A model generated the notes under the pieces. That model was given only the letters and a program-made list of their open reading frames with translations, ran no database searches and was not told the origin of the DNA. This document shows positions 31,760-39,329 of a stretch of DNA of 50,052 nucleotides, piece after piece; the first letter of the stretch is position 1; each line of letters starts with the position of its first letter. The DNA lies in the NCBI GenBank assembly GCA_964607135.1, contig CAZSIV010000015.1, forward strand, positions 1 to 50,052, in the 5' to 3' direction. The position numbers were made by a program, and so were the translations under genes. The stretch is from Metaruminococcus_A sp964607135. Lineage in GTDB: Bacteria; Bacillota; Clostridia; Oscillospirales; Ruminococcaceae.

Positions 31760-32248
31760 TCAATAACCAAACGTCCCGTTCATCGAATCGTCGTTCTCGA
31801 CCCAGCTTTCAACGTTGACCGTCGTAAATTCCTCCGGCGTGTTCCGGATAATCACCGTATCGATTCCGGCGTTGATGATCAGGCGCTTGCACATCGAACA
31901 GGAGTTCATCCCCGGCACGATCTCTTTCGTCTTGGGGTCGACGCAGACCAGATAAAGAGTCGCCCCCAGCATATCCGGCCGCGCCGCCGCGATGATGGCG
32001 TTCGCCTCGGCGTGAACCGACCGGCAGAGCTCGTACCGCTCCCCGCGGGGGATGTTCAGCTTTTCACGGGCGCAGTACCCCAGGTCGGAGCAGTTCTGCC
32101 TTCCCCGCGGCGCGCCGTTGTAGCCGGTCGAAATGATCTGGTCGTTTTTGACGATGATCGCCCCGAAATTGCGGCGCAGGCAGGTTCCCCGCTCCGAGAC
32201 GGTCTGGGCAATATCGAGGTAGTAGTTGATTTTATCCCGTCTTTCCAT
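31760..32248 (-). CDS. dCMP deaminase family protein (ComEB-like)
   Basis: The 162-residue zinc enzyme has the cytidine/deoxycytidylate deaminase motif HAEAN (79-83) with catalytic E81, and C117 and C120 in NSCSMCKR as the other zinc ligands (S replaces the usual P of PCxxC). FGAIIVKNDQIISTGYNGAP binds the nucleotide. It would convert dCMP to dUMP for dTMP synthesis; the competence protein ComEB is the closest named relative. The ATG at 32248 follows ACGGAGGTG. It is the first gene before rnhA. Confidence 0.9.
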   Translation of the reverse strand: MERRDKINYYLDIAQTVSERGTCLRRNFGAIIVKNDQIISTGYNGAPRGRQNCSDLGYCAREKLNIPRGERYELCRSVHAEANAIIAAARPDMLGATLYLVCVDPKTKEIVPGMNSCSMCKRLIINAGIDTVIIRNTPEEFTTVNVESWVENDDSMNGTFGY

Positions 32249-32349
32249 GAAAACACCTCCGTTGAATCGGCTGCCAAAGAGCCGGCCCTGCCAGGGCAGG
32301 CCGTTTGTGTCCATTATAAGGGCAACCTTACGCAATTTCAAGATTCTTT

Positions 32350-32378
32350 TTGAAAAGAAGGCCGTTGTGTGGTAAAAT
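32350..32378 (+). promoter_or_regulatory. Promoter of the rsmA operon
   Basis: TTGAAA (32350-32355), a 17-base spacer and TAAAAT (32373-32378). Confidence 0.7.
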
Positions 32379-32392
32379 GAAAAATAAGATTG

Positions 32393-32525
32393 AAACACGC
32401 AGGCTGTTATGGCGTGTTTTTGCTGCCAAAGCGGGGAAGCTCCCTGCTTTTCTCCTGTGCGGCGAAAAGTGCGCTCTGTCCTTTAAGGCGGGCCGCCGGG
32501 ATCATTTCCCCGGAAAAGGGGGAAG
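32393..32525 (+). promoter_or_regulatory. Structured leader ahead of rsmA
   Basis: The 180-base leader holds tandem hairpins: AAACACGC/GCGTGTTT (32393-32400, 32412-32419) followed by TT; AAAGCGGGGA/TCCCTGCTTT (32428-32437, 32441-32450) with loop AGC; and TCCCC-GGAAAA-GGGGGA near 32508-32523. The first two resemble weak terminators, suggesting attenuation. No known riboswitch was recognized. Confidence 0.5.
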
Positions 32526-32560
32526 CGGTACGCCCTGTAATTTCTGAAACGAGGATCGCT

Positions 32561-33466
32561 ATGAACCGTTTAACCGATATCAACGTGGTCAAAGACCTGC
32601 TCGCCCGGCACGGCTTTACCTTTTCGAAGGCGCTGGGGCAGAATTTTCTCATCAACCCCTCGGTCTGCCCGCGGATCGCCGAACTGGGCGGGGCCGCGCC
32701 CGGCGTCGGGGTGATCGAGGTCGGAACCGGGGTCGGCGTGCTGACCGCCGAGCTCGCCAAACGGGCCAAAAAGGTGGCCGCTGTCGAGCTGGACAGCCGG
32801 CTTTTCCCCGTTTTGGAGGAAACGCTGGCGGAGTTTGACAACGTCAAGCTGGTGCACGGCGATATCCTGAAGCTCGACCTCCACCGGCTGATCCGGGAGG
32901 AGTTCCCGGGAATGGAGGTCGTGGTCTGCGCAAACCTTCCTTATTATATTACTTCCCCGGTCATTATGAAACTATTGGAGGACCGCCTTCCCATCGAGGC
33001 GGTTACGGTAATGGTGCAAAAGGAGGCAGCCGCCCGGCTCTGCGCGGAGCTGGGAACGCGGGAGGCGGGGGCCGTCACCGCCGCGGTGCGGTATTTCAGC
33101 GAGCCGCGGCAGCTCTTCACCGTCTCGCGGGGGAGCTTTCTGCCCGCGCCGAAGGTCGATTCGGCCGTCATCCGGCTGGACGTCCGGGAGCCGGCGCCCC
33201 TCGGCTTCGACGAAGCCTTTTTCTTCCGAACCGTCCGCGCCTGTTTCGCACAGCGGCGGAAGACGGTGGTCAACTCGCTTTCCTCCGCTCTGGGGCTCGA
33301 AAAGCAGAAGGCGGCGGAGGCGCTCCGGCAGTGCGGGCTCAGCCCGACCGCGCGGGCGGAGGAGCTAAAGCTCGAGGAGTTCGCTGCGCTGGCCCGCGCA
33401 CTGCTCCCGTTCGATCCTAAAAACAAAACCGAGGAGGCAGCTGATGATTCAAGCAGTGATCTTTGA
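32561..33466 (+). CDS. rsmA: 16S rRNA (adenine1518/1519-N6) dimethyltransferase RsmA
   Basis: The 301-residue KsgA/RsmA enzyme dimethylates two adenines in the 3' hairpin of 16S rRNA. KALGQNFLINP (23-33), the SAM motif EVGTGVGVLT (53-62), the acidic ELDSRL, and the catalytic ANLPYYITSP (N-x2-Y-Y type) are present, and RKTVVNSLSSAL is in the C-terminal domain. The ATG at 32561 follows GAGGATCG. The frame is open far upstream but that part is the structured leader. It overlaps the HAD gene by 23 bases. Confidence 0.95.
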   Translation: MNRLTDINVVKDLLARHGFTFSKALGQNFLINPSVCPRIAELGGAAPGVGVIEVGTGVGVLTAELAKRAKKVAAVELDSRLFPVLEETLAEFDNVKLVHGDILKLDLHRLIREEFPGMEVVVCANLPYYITSPVIMKLLEDRLPIEAVTVMVQKEAAARLCAELGTREAGAVTAAVRYFSEPRQLFTVSRGSFLPAPKVDSAVIRLDVREPAPLGFDEAFFFRTVRACFAQRRKTVVNSLSSALGLEKQKAAEALRQCGLSPTARAEELKLEEFAALARALLPFDPKNKTEEAADDSSSDL

Positions 33467-34118
33467 CATGGACGGGCTGATGTTCGACACCGAGGCCCTC
33501 GCCAAAAAGGGCTGGCTGATTGCGGGGCGGGAGATGCAGCTCCCCATCACCGACGAAATCGTTTACAGGGTCGTCGGAATGAACGCGGCCAGTGTTCGGA
33601 AGACCTGTCAGGAGTACTTCGGGCCGGAATTCGACTACGACGGGTTTCGTGCCCGTGTGTCGGATTATATGCGCCGGTCTCTGGATGAAGATGGAATACC
33701 GGTAAAGCGGGGGCTCCCCGAGCTGCTGGATTATCTAAGGCAAAAGGGCTGCCGAACCGCTGTGGCGAGCTCCTCCCCCCGCGCGACGGTAGAGGATTAC
33801 CTCCGCCGGGCGGGGATGGAGGGTGTTTTCTCCGCCCTGGTCTGCGGCGATATGGTCGCGCGGAGCAAGCCGGCGCCGGATATCTTCCTCAGGGCGGCGG
33901 AGGTGCTCGGCGTCCCGCCGGAGGACTGTCTTGTCCTGGAGGATTCCTCCAATGGGATTCGGGCAGCCCACGCCGCCGGGATCCGGGCGATCATGGTTCC
34001 AGACCTGATCGAGCCGACCGCCGAGCTGCGGGGGATGGCCTGTGCCGTCTGTGAATCGCTCCACGGGGTGATCCCCTTTTTGGAGGCAGACCGGAAGGAG
34101 AGCCTGCCGCATGGATAA
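33444..34118 (+). CDS. HAD family hydrolase (beta-phosphoglucomutase-like)
   Basis: The 224-residue protein is a HAD subfamily IA phosphatase. Motif I FDMDGLMFDTE carries the nucleophile Asp and the general acid Asp; motif II is VASSSPRAT; motif III K is in ARSKPAPDIFL; motif IV is CLVLEDSSNGIRAAHAAG. A four-helix cap (residues about 16-85) suits small phosphorylated metabolites. The substrate is not predictable. It starts 23 bases inside rsmA after GGAGGCAG and overlaps the vanZ-like gene by 8 bases, so the three are co-translated. Confidence 0.9.
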   Translation: MIQAVIFDMDGLMFDTEALAKKGWLIAGREMQLPITDEIVYRVVGMNAASVRKTCQEYFGPEFDYDGFRARVSDYMRRSLDEDGIPVKRGLPELLDYLRQKGCRTAVASSSPRATVEDYLRRAGMEGVFSALVCGDMVARSKPAPDIFLRAAEVLGVPPEDCLVLEDSSNGIRAAHAAGIRAIMVPDLIEPTAELRGMACAVCESLHGVIPFLEADRKESLPHG

Positions 34119-34707
34119 ATTCGTCCCCTTTACCAGCTCCTTTTCCCTCGGGCGGATCTTCCTCTCGGTCTCGGACGCCATGCTGATTGCCCTGATCGTC
34201 TTCGTGATCCTCCGGCTGGTTCGCTACAAAAAGATGAAGGCATCCCGCACCCTGCTCTGCGGCGCGTTCGCGGTCTATATCGGGGCGGTCGCCGCTCTGA
34301 CCCTCTTTCCCATCTTCCCGGCGCAGTTTTCCCTCTCCTGGCAGAATTTCGCCCTGGAATTCCGGCAGTCCAGCCTTTCCCCCTTTTTCTGGTCGATCCA
34401 GATGATTCAAAACGGGCTGTCGGCCGACAACATGGGGGCGGTTTTTTACAATCTCGGCGGAAATTTAATCATGCTGATGCCCTTCGGCATCCTCGTCCCG
34501 CTGATCTGGCGCTCGATGAAGCCGCTGAAGGTGATCCTGCTGGCGGTTGTTTCCGCGTTTGGGATCGAGCTGCTCCAGTTCCTGGAAAACGCCATCCACA
34601 TCGGCTGCCACGACGTCAGCTTCGACGATTTCTTTTTAAATGCCCTCGGCTGTATCTTAGCTTACCTGCTCTTCCTCGGAATCCGCACCGCTGTCCGGAA
34701 GAGCTGA
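34111..34707 (+). CDS. VanZ family membrane protein
   Basis: The 198-residue protein has five hydrophobic segments and the VanZ-like pattern GNLIMLMPFGILVPLIW, then AFGIELLQFLE, then DVSFDDFFLNALGCILAYLL with the conserved acidic residues. VanZ homologs give low-level teicoplanin resistance in some hosts, but most are of unknown role. It overlaps the HAD gene by 8 bases. No terminator follows; family-1 repeats begin within 15 bases of its stop. Confidence 0.88.
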   Translation: MDKFVPFTSSFSLGRIFLSVSDAMLIALIVFVILRLVRYKKMKASRTLLCGAFAVYIGAVAALTLFPIFPAQFSLSWQNFALEFRQSSLSPFFWSIQMIQNGLSADNMGAVFYNLGGNLIMLMPFGILVPLIWRSMKPLKVILLAVVSAFGIELLQFLENAIHIGCHDVSFDDFFLNALGCILAYLLFLGIRTAVRKS

Positions 34708-34711
34708 CCCG

Positions 34712-35300
34712 CCGCCGGGTGGCCCCGGTGGCCAATACGCACACCAAGAGTTTACCGGTCTTTTAGGTTTTAGTCCTGCGAGGCACGTTTTACGAAACTC
34801 GTGCCGCGCGGGGCAGGGTACCCCTGCGTGTGATTCGCTCACCGGCGTTTTACCTATTGTTGGGTTACTGTCCTGCGAAACGAGTTGTACGAAACATGTG
34901 TCTCGCGGGTTACGAACCGATCAGTTCGGTGCTGCCTGTGTATCGCGGCTGACAGCGGAAGCATTCCGCGCCCGTGACCGGGCGGGACAATTCGGCGGAG
35001 TACCTCCGCCGGTATTTCGCACCCGAACGTTTTGCCAGTCTCTAAATTTCCGTCCTGCGAGGCCTGTGCCCAGGCTGGGCAATTTCGCACACCGACATTC
35101 TACCAATCTCAAGACTGTAATCCTGCGAGGCGCCTCGCGGGTTACCGACGCAGCTTTTCGTACAACCTATGGATCGCGATTGAGAGCGGAAGCATTCCGT
35201 CCTGCAAGGCACCTCGCGGGGTTGCAGGCCCAATCTCAGAACAACTTACGAATCGCGTCTGCCAGCGGGGGCTCCCCGCCGCGACTGTCCAGCCCGGCCA
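34712..35300. repeat. Cluster of family-1 palindromic repeats
   Basis: Mostly reversed copies: TCCTGCGAGG cores near 34773, 35055 and 35123, degenerate ones near 34872 (TCCTGCGAAACGAG) and 35203 (TCCTGCAAGGCACCTCGCGG). Arms include ATTTCGCACACCGACATTCT and CGTACAACCTATGGATCGCG. Mini-hairpins between arms: GGGCAGGGTACCCCTG, GCGGAAGCATTCCGC (twice, 34959-34973 and 35180-35194), GGCGGAGTACCTCCGCC and GCGGGGGCTCCCCGC. The block runs from vanZ to about 35 bases before the amidohydrolase start. Confidence 0.82.
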
Positions 35301-35334
35301 CGGGCGGCTATGATGATGAAACGGAGGTTTTTCC

Positions 35335-36147
35335 ATGCCAAAACAGACCTGTCCCCTCGTCGACTTCCACACCCACGCCTTTCCCGACTCGATTGCCGCC
35401 CGGACGATGGCGAAGCTTTCTGCAATCGCCGGCGCCGCGCCGTTTACCGACGGCTCCCTCCCCGGCCTGCGGGAGCGTCAGAAGGAATTCGGCGTGACCT
35501 TGACGGTTGTCCACCAGATTGCGACCAAGCCCTCCCAGCAGTTCACCGTCAACAACTGGGCGGCGGCAAATCAAAAGGACGGCGTCGTCTTTTTCGGTTC
35601 TGTCCACCCGGCGGCGGAGGACGCCCTTCCGGAGCTTTCCCGGATCAAGGAAATCGGGCTGAAGGGGGTCAAGCTCCACCCGGATTACCAGGAGTTTTTT
35701 GTGGACGACGAGCGGGTCTTCCCCCTCTACCGCGAGATGGAGCGGCTGGGGCTCCCCCTGATCTTCCACGCCGGGCGGGATCCGCTTTCCCCCGATCTGG
35801 TTCACGCCGAGCCGAAGGGAATCGCACAGGTGGCAAAAACGTTTCCGAAGCTGACCGTCATCGCCGCCCACCTGGGCGGGATGGAGCGCAGCGATGGAGT
35901 GGAGCGGTATCTGGCCGGCCTGCCGAATATCTATCTCGACCTCTCGATGGCCCACACCTTCGCCGACCCCGCCCAGGCGGAGCGGATCATCAAAACGCAC
36001 GGCACAGAACGGATTCTTTTTGCAACCGACCTCCCTTGGGGGACGGCGCAGCAGACGCTGGCGTTTCTGGAAAGGCTGCACCTGACGCGCGGGGAAGAGG
36101 AGCAGATCTGCTATCAAAACGCTTACCGGCTTTTAGGGATCGAATAA
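35335..36147 (+). CDS. Amidohydrolase family protein
   Basis: The 270-residue TIM-barrel hydrolase has the amidohydrolase-2 pattern: metal ligands in VDFHTHAFPDS (HxH), K in GLKGVKLHPDYQ, H in LIFHAGRDP, H in VIAAHLGGME and D in FATDLPWG. Members decarboxylate or hydrolyze a variety of small carboxylated compounds; the substrate here is unknown. ACGGAGG lies 8 bases before the ATG. It stands alone, after a repeat cluster and before a terminator hairpin. Confidence 0.85.
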   Translation: MPKQTCPLVDFHTHAFPDSIAARTMAKLSAIAGAAPFTDGSLPGLRERQKEFGVTLTVVHQIATKPSQQFTVNNWAAANQKDGVVFFGSVHPAAEDALPELSRIKEIGLKGVKLHPDYQEFFVDDERVFPLYREMERLGLPLIFHAGRDPLSPDLVHAEPKGIAQVAKTFPKLTVIAAHLGGMERSDGVERYLAGLPNIYLDLSMAHTFADPAQAERIIKTHGTERILFATDLPWGTAQQTLAFLERLHLTRGEEEQICYQNAYRLLGIE

Positions 36148-36308
36148 GGCGATTCTCAATTGACAGGGGCAGGTATGGTATCACAGCGCGGGTAGCGCTC
36201 CCGGCCGCGAAATCTTTCTTGCTTAGTGTGGCCGGCACGTCTTTTCTGAAAATCCGGGACGTGTGTCTGCTCTTGTCGGCCGAGGATGTAATATCGTTTT
36301 ATCCAAAG

Positions 36309-36332
36309 GCCTGAACGGCGGTTCGGGCTTTT
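36309..36332 (+). terminator. Terminator downstream of the amidohydrolase gene
   Basis: GCCTGAAC (36309-36316) pairs with GTTCGGGC (36321-36328), loop GGCG, followed by TTTT. The 160 bases between the gene and this hairpin hold no gene, but see the structure at 36229-36282. Confidence 0.7.
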
Positions 36333-36389
36333 GCTTTGCCCGGGGATCAGACAATTTTTCCCACTTTTCCGGATTTTCTGCGAAAGGGG

Positions 36390-36417
36390 TTGCATTTTTC
36401 TGCGTTTTGGGTATAAT
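36390..36417 (+). promoter_or_regulatory. Promoter of the LysM-G5-M23 gene
   Basis: TTGCAT (36390-36395), a 16-base spacer and perfect TATAAT (36412-36417). Confidence 0.7.
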
Positions 36418-36493
36418 AAGATACAGATTGTAACTGTTTTGTAACCATTATGAAAGTTTGAGATAAGATGAAAAGAAAGGAAGTGTCGCGGCA

Positions 36494-38242
36494 ATGGCGT
36501 TTCGTCGAAAGAAAGGGCAGCCCGAGGGCGAGTCCGCGCCTGTGCGGCATCCGGGCAAAAAATCCGGCGGGCATAAGCGCAGGTCGCTTTACCGCAGTTT
36601 GATCCGTCCTGTTTTCTGCCTGATTTATTATATTTGCAGATTGACCGTTCGGGGGATTCTTCGCCGGCTGGAGCGTTTAATGATTTTTCTGGTGCGGAAG
36701 CTCGCGCCGAAATGCAGGAGGCTTTCCGCATCTTTGCAGGAACGGTGGGATAATTTTCTCCGCAGTGTAAAAACGCCGTTTGCTAAAATCCGACGGGGCC
36801 GGTATTTAGTTGAACGCAACTACTATATGGCCGCTGAGGAAAAAGGGCGTTTGGGCGGATTTTTCTACTCTGTCCGGACGTTGACGGTGGGTTTGACGAA
36901 CAACCGCCACCTGCTCCGGCGGATGTTCAACTACGTCCTCCCGACGGCGATGATCGCCGTTCTGATCACGGTCGTCGTCAGCGCGCAGAACCTGACTTTT
37001 GCGGTTGGGGTGAACTACAATGGGGAAGATATCGGCTATATCTCGGATGAAAAGGTGTTCGAGCAGGCCGAGCAGATGATGCAGCAGCGGATCATCTATG
37101 AAAACGATGAGGATGCGATCGACATCATCCCGAAATATTCCCTCACCCTGGTCAGCAAGGACGACATCCTCAATCAGTATCAGCTGGCGGATAATATGGT
37201 GCGGCTTTCCAACCTCGATATTATAGAGGCGGAGGGCGTTTACGTCGACGACCGGTTTTACGGCGCGGTGGAAGACACGGAAAGGCTCGAGGACACGCTC
37301 GACGGGATGCTGGATGTTTACCGTTCCGACAGCGCCAACGAATCGGTGAAGTTTGAAAATACCATCGATTTCCGAAAGGGGCTGTATCTCGCCTCGAGCG
37401 TTGTGGAAGACCAGTCGTTGATCGACACCTTCTCCGGCCAGAAACAGGCGGAGCGGAATTATGTCGTCAAAGACGGAGATACCCCCATCGCCATCGCCCA
37501 GAACAATGGGGTTTCCCTCGAAGAGCTGGTCGCGCTCAATCCGAATGTCACCAGTGAATGCCACCCCGGGGACGTTATCGTCCTTTCCCACTCGGTGCCC
37601 TATCTCTCGGTCAATGTTTCCCGCACTGAGACCTATGAGGAATCGATTCCTTACGAGACGGTCGAGGTGCAGGATGCGAAATACCTGAAAGGAACCAAGC
37701 TGGAAACGCAGGCAGGTGAAACGGGGACGCGCCAGGTGACCGCCACTGTGGAGTATGTCAACGGGGTGGAGGTCAACCGAACGGTATTGGAGTCCCAGGT
37801 CACCAGGGAGCCGGTGGAGCGCCGGGTCACCGTGGGCACTGCGGAGCCGATCCAGATCGCTCCAGGCGGTTCGATCAGTGGAAGCGGGATGTTCCTCAAC
37901 CCCTGTCCGGCCGGTTACGTCAGCCAGGAATTCGGCCATGCAGGGCACAAGGGGATGGATATTGCGGCGCCTTACGGCAGCACCATCTACGCCTCTGCGG
38001 GCGGAACGGTTTCCCTTGCGCGGTGGTACGCAGGTTACGGAAACTGCGTGATGATCGATCACGGAAATGGAATCGTCACCCTCTACGGACATGCGAGTTC
38101 GCTTTATGTCTCCGCCGGGCAGGTCGTTGGGAAGGGCCAGCCGATCGCGGCGGTCGGCAGTACCGGTTGGTCGTATGGAAACCACGTCCATTTCGAAGTC
38201 CGTTCCAACGGGCGGAAATTCAACCCGAGAAATTATCTTTAA
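36494..38242 (+). CDS. M23 family cell wall endopeptidase with LysM and G5 domains
   Basis: The 582-residue protein has a long, very basic cytoplasmic N-terminus (1 to about 146), one membrane helix (147-163), then an extracellular part: a region of about 150 residues, a LysM domain (322-366, YVVKDGDTPIAIAQ), a G5 domain (about 372-450) and an M23 peptidase (about 480-575). The zinc ligands H485 and D489 (GHKGMD) and H566 (NHVHFEV), and catalytic H533 (LYGHAS), are present, so it should be active on peptidoglycan cross-bridges. The layout fits clostridial SpoIIQ/DipM-like wall hydrolases. AAGGAAG precedes the ATG. Single gene with promoter and strong terminator. Confidence 0.92.
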   Translation: MAFRRKKGQPEGESAPVRHPGKKSGGHKRRSLYRSLIRPVFCLIYYICRLTVRGILRRLERLMIFLVRKLAPKCRRLSASLQERWDNFLRSVKTPFAKIRRGRYLVERNYYMAAEEKGRLGGFFYSVRTLTVGLTNNRHLLRRMFNYVLPTAMIAVLITVVVSAQNLTFAVGVNYNGEDIGYISDEKVFEQAEQMMQQRIIYENDEDAIDIIPKYSLTLVSKDDILNQYQLADNMVRLSNLDIIEAEGVYVDDRFYGAVEDTERLEDTLDGMLDVYRSDSANESVKFENTIDFRKGLYLASSVVEDQSLIDTFSGQKQAERNYVVKDGDTPIAIAQNNGVSLEELVALNPNVTSECHPGDVIVLSHSVPYLSVNVSRTETYEESIPYETVEVQDAKYLKGTKLETQAGETGTRQVTATVEYVNGVEVNRTVLESQVTREPVERRVTVGTAEPIQIAPGGSISGSGMFLNPCPAGYVSQEFGHAGHKGMDIAAPYGSTIYASAGGTVSLARWYAGYGNCVMIDHGNGIVTLYGHASSLYVSAGQVVGKGQPIAAVGSTGWSYGNHVHFEVRSNGRKFNPRNYL

Positions 38243-38250
38243 GTTTCCCT

Positions 38251-38282
38251 GCGGCGGCTGTTTCATACAGCCGCCGCTTTTT
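38251..38282 (+). terminator. Terminator of the M23 peptidase gene
   Basis: A perfect 11-bp stem GCGGCGGCTGT/ACAGCCGCCGC (38251-38261, 38267-38277), loop TTCAT, followed by TTTTT. Confidence 0.95.
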
Positions 38283-38291
38283 GTCCGGACT

Positions 38292-38466
38292 CGGCGGGGA
38301 GCCCCCGCTGGCAGACGCGATCCATAAGCGGAGAAAATGACAACGCTGGTAACCCGCGAGGCACGCCGAGATACGCTTAGCTTTCACGCAACGCGCCTCG
38401 CAGGATTACAATCTTGAGATTGGTATAATGTCAGTGTGCGAAATTGCCCGCAGGGGCACCCTGCCC
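38292..38466 (+). repeat. Family-1 palindromic repeat (well-preserved copy)
   Basis: Left arm from ACGCGATCCATAAGCGGAG to GGTAACCCGCGAGGCACG (38314-38365). Right arm GCGCCTCGCAGGATTACAAT through GTGTGCGAAATTGCC (38393-38450). Mini-hairpins GCGGGGAGCCCCCGC and GCAGGGGCACCCTGC flank it. The loop differs from other copies. Confidence 0.85.
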
Positions 38467-38480
38467 AGCGCAGAGCCATT

Positions 38481-38772
38481 CGGTATAATAAAGGATCCCC
38501 CGCCTGGTTAGCGGGGGATCCTTTGTTATACCACAATTTCATTGCGCCTGGCGCAATGTGCGGCAAAGCCGCAGGGCGTAAGCCCAAATTGATGATACAA
38601 TGTTCTCCGAAATACTCAAAATCTTTGATTTTGCAAGTGTTTCGTGAGGTTATTATACCATGAAGGCAAATCCGAAATGGTATAATCGGCCAACGGGACG
38701 GGAGTGAACAGCGTGAACGGATCGTCCCGGCCATAAAATCAAGTATAATAGCCGCTCTGTGGTTATTATACC
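38481..38772. repeat. Array of near-perfect hairpins, including a hairpin-element copy
   Basis: Almost every base lies in a stem or small loop. In order: a 22-bp stem with one G-U (38482-38503/38511-38532); a four-way junction (38534-38591); a third copy of the flank-conserved hairpin element (38596-38657; flanks TACAATGTTCTC and GTGAGGTTATTATA); ATTATACCAT/ATGGTATAAT (38652-38661/38677-38686); CGGGACG/CGTCCCG (38694-38700/38723-38729); and GTATAATAGCC/GGTTATTATAC (38743-38753/38761-38771). The last one may also end the csoR transcript. No gene is present. Confidence 0.8.
38534..38591. other. Gapless four-way junction of perfect stems
   Basis: CAATTT (38534-38539) pairs with AAATTG (38586-38591) and encloses three adjacent perfect hairpins: CATTGCGC-CTG-GCGCAATG, TGCGGC-AAA-GCCGCA and GGGC-GTAA-GCCC. 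No base between the stems is unpaired. It is part of the array at 38481-38772. Confidence 0.75.
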
Positions 38773-39045
38773 TTATTTTGCCAGCTTGTCGAGGAGCCGA
38801 AGCACCTCCTCCAGCTTTTCCTCTGCCTCTTCCGGCGTCCCGCTTTCAAACGACTGTTTGACGCAGTGCGCCATGTGGGCCTTCAGCACTTCGCTGTTCG
38901 CCCTGCGGAGGATGGATTCGGTCGCCATAATCTGGTTCGAAATATCGACGCAGTAACGGTCTTCCTCGATCATTTTGAGAATCCCCGTCAGCTGCCCGGC
39001 CGCCGTCTTTAAAAGCCGGCTGACGGTGTTTTTGTCAGCTGTCAT
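38773..39045 (-). CDS. csoR: CsoR-type copper-sensing transcriptional repressor
   Basis: The 90-residue all-helical protein has the CsoR/FrmR ligand set: C32 (RYCVDIS), H57 and C61 (AHMAHC), the C-H-C triad that binds Cu(I). Binding releases it from DNA and derepresses the operon. The ATG at 39045 is used because GGGTGA lies 8 bases upstream; the frame extends to a GTG at 39057 without a binding site. It lies downstream of copA on the same strand. Its operator is probably the GC palindrome at 41757-41773 in the copA promoter. Confidence 0.92.
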   Translation of the reverse strand: MTADKNTVSRLLKTAAGQLTGILKMIEEDRYCVDISNQIMATESILRRANSEVLKAHMAHCVKQSFESGTPEEAEEKLEEVLRLLDKLAK

Positions 39046-39122
39046 GTCATTCGTCACCCGTTGCGGACAGAAGGCGCCGTTTTACAGCGGCGCTTTTCCC
39101 GCATCGTTTCCTTTCTGCAATT

Positions 39123-39329
39123 TTACCGGATCCCGGTCACTTCATAGCCGGCTTCGACAACGGCGTTTTTCAGCGCGTCGTCCGAAATGTCGCCGGAAAT
39201 TTGGATAGCTGCGGTTTTGCTTTCCAGGTCAACTGTTGCGATGACGCCCTCCAGAGCGTTGAGCGCTTTTTCCACCCGGGCGGAGCAGTGCCCGCAGGAC
39301 ATTCCTTCAATGGTCATGGTTTTGGTCAT
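39123..39329 (-). CDS. copZ: CopZ-like copper chaperone domain with its own internal start
   Basis: These 68 codons form the C-terminus of the CopA frame, but they begin at an ATG with AAAGGAGG 8 bases upstream, inside the copA coding sequence. The product, a complete heavy-metal-associated domain (MTIEGMSCGHCSARVEKALN; Cys 12 and 15), has the size of free CopZ. It would carry Cu(I) to CopA. So the region may give both a fused and a free chaperone. Which form is made is an inference. Confidence 0.6.
   Translation of the reverse strand: MTKTMTIEGMSCGHCSARVEKALNALEGVIATVDLESKTAAIQISGDISDDALKNAVVEAGYEVTGIR

Noticed and set aside
36806..38266. A 486-codon open frame antisense to the M23 peptidase gene
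   Set aside because: Mirror frame of a well-supported gene with LysM, G5 and M23 motifs; composition (His, Arg, Asp, Val-rich) is typical of antisense artefacts.
38534..38591. A tRNA, suggested by the four-way junction
   Set aside because: Arms have loops of 3-4 bases, there is no T-loop, D-loop or anticodon loop, and the length is 58.
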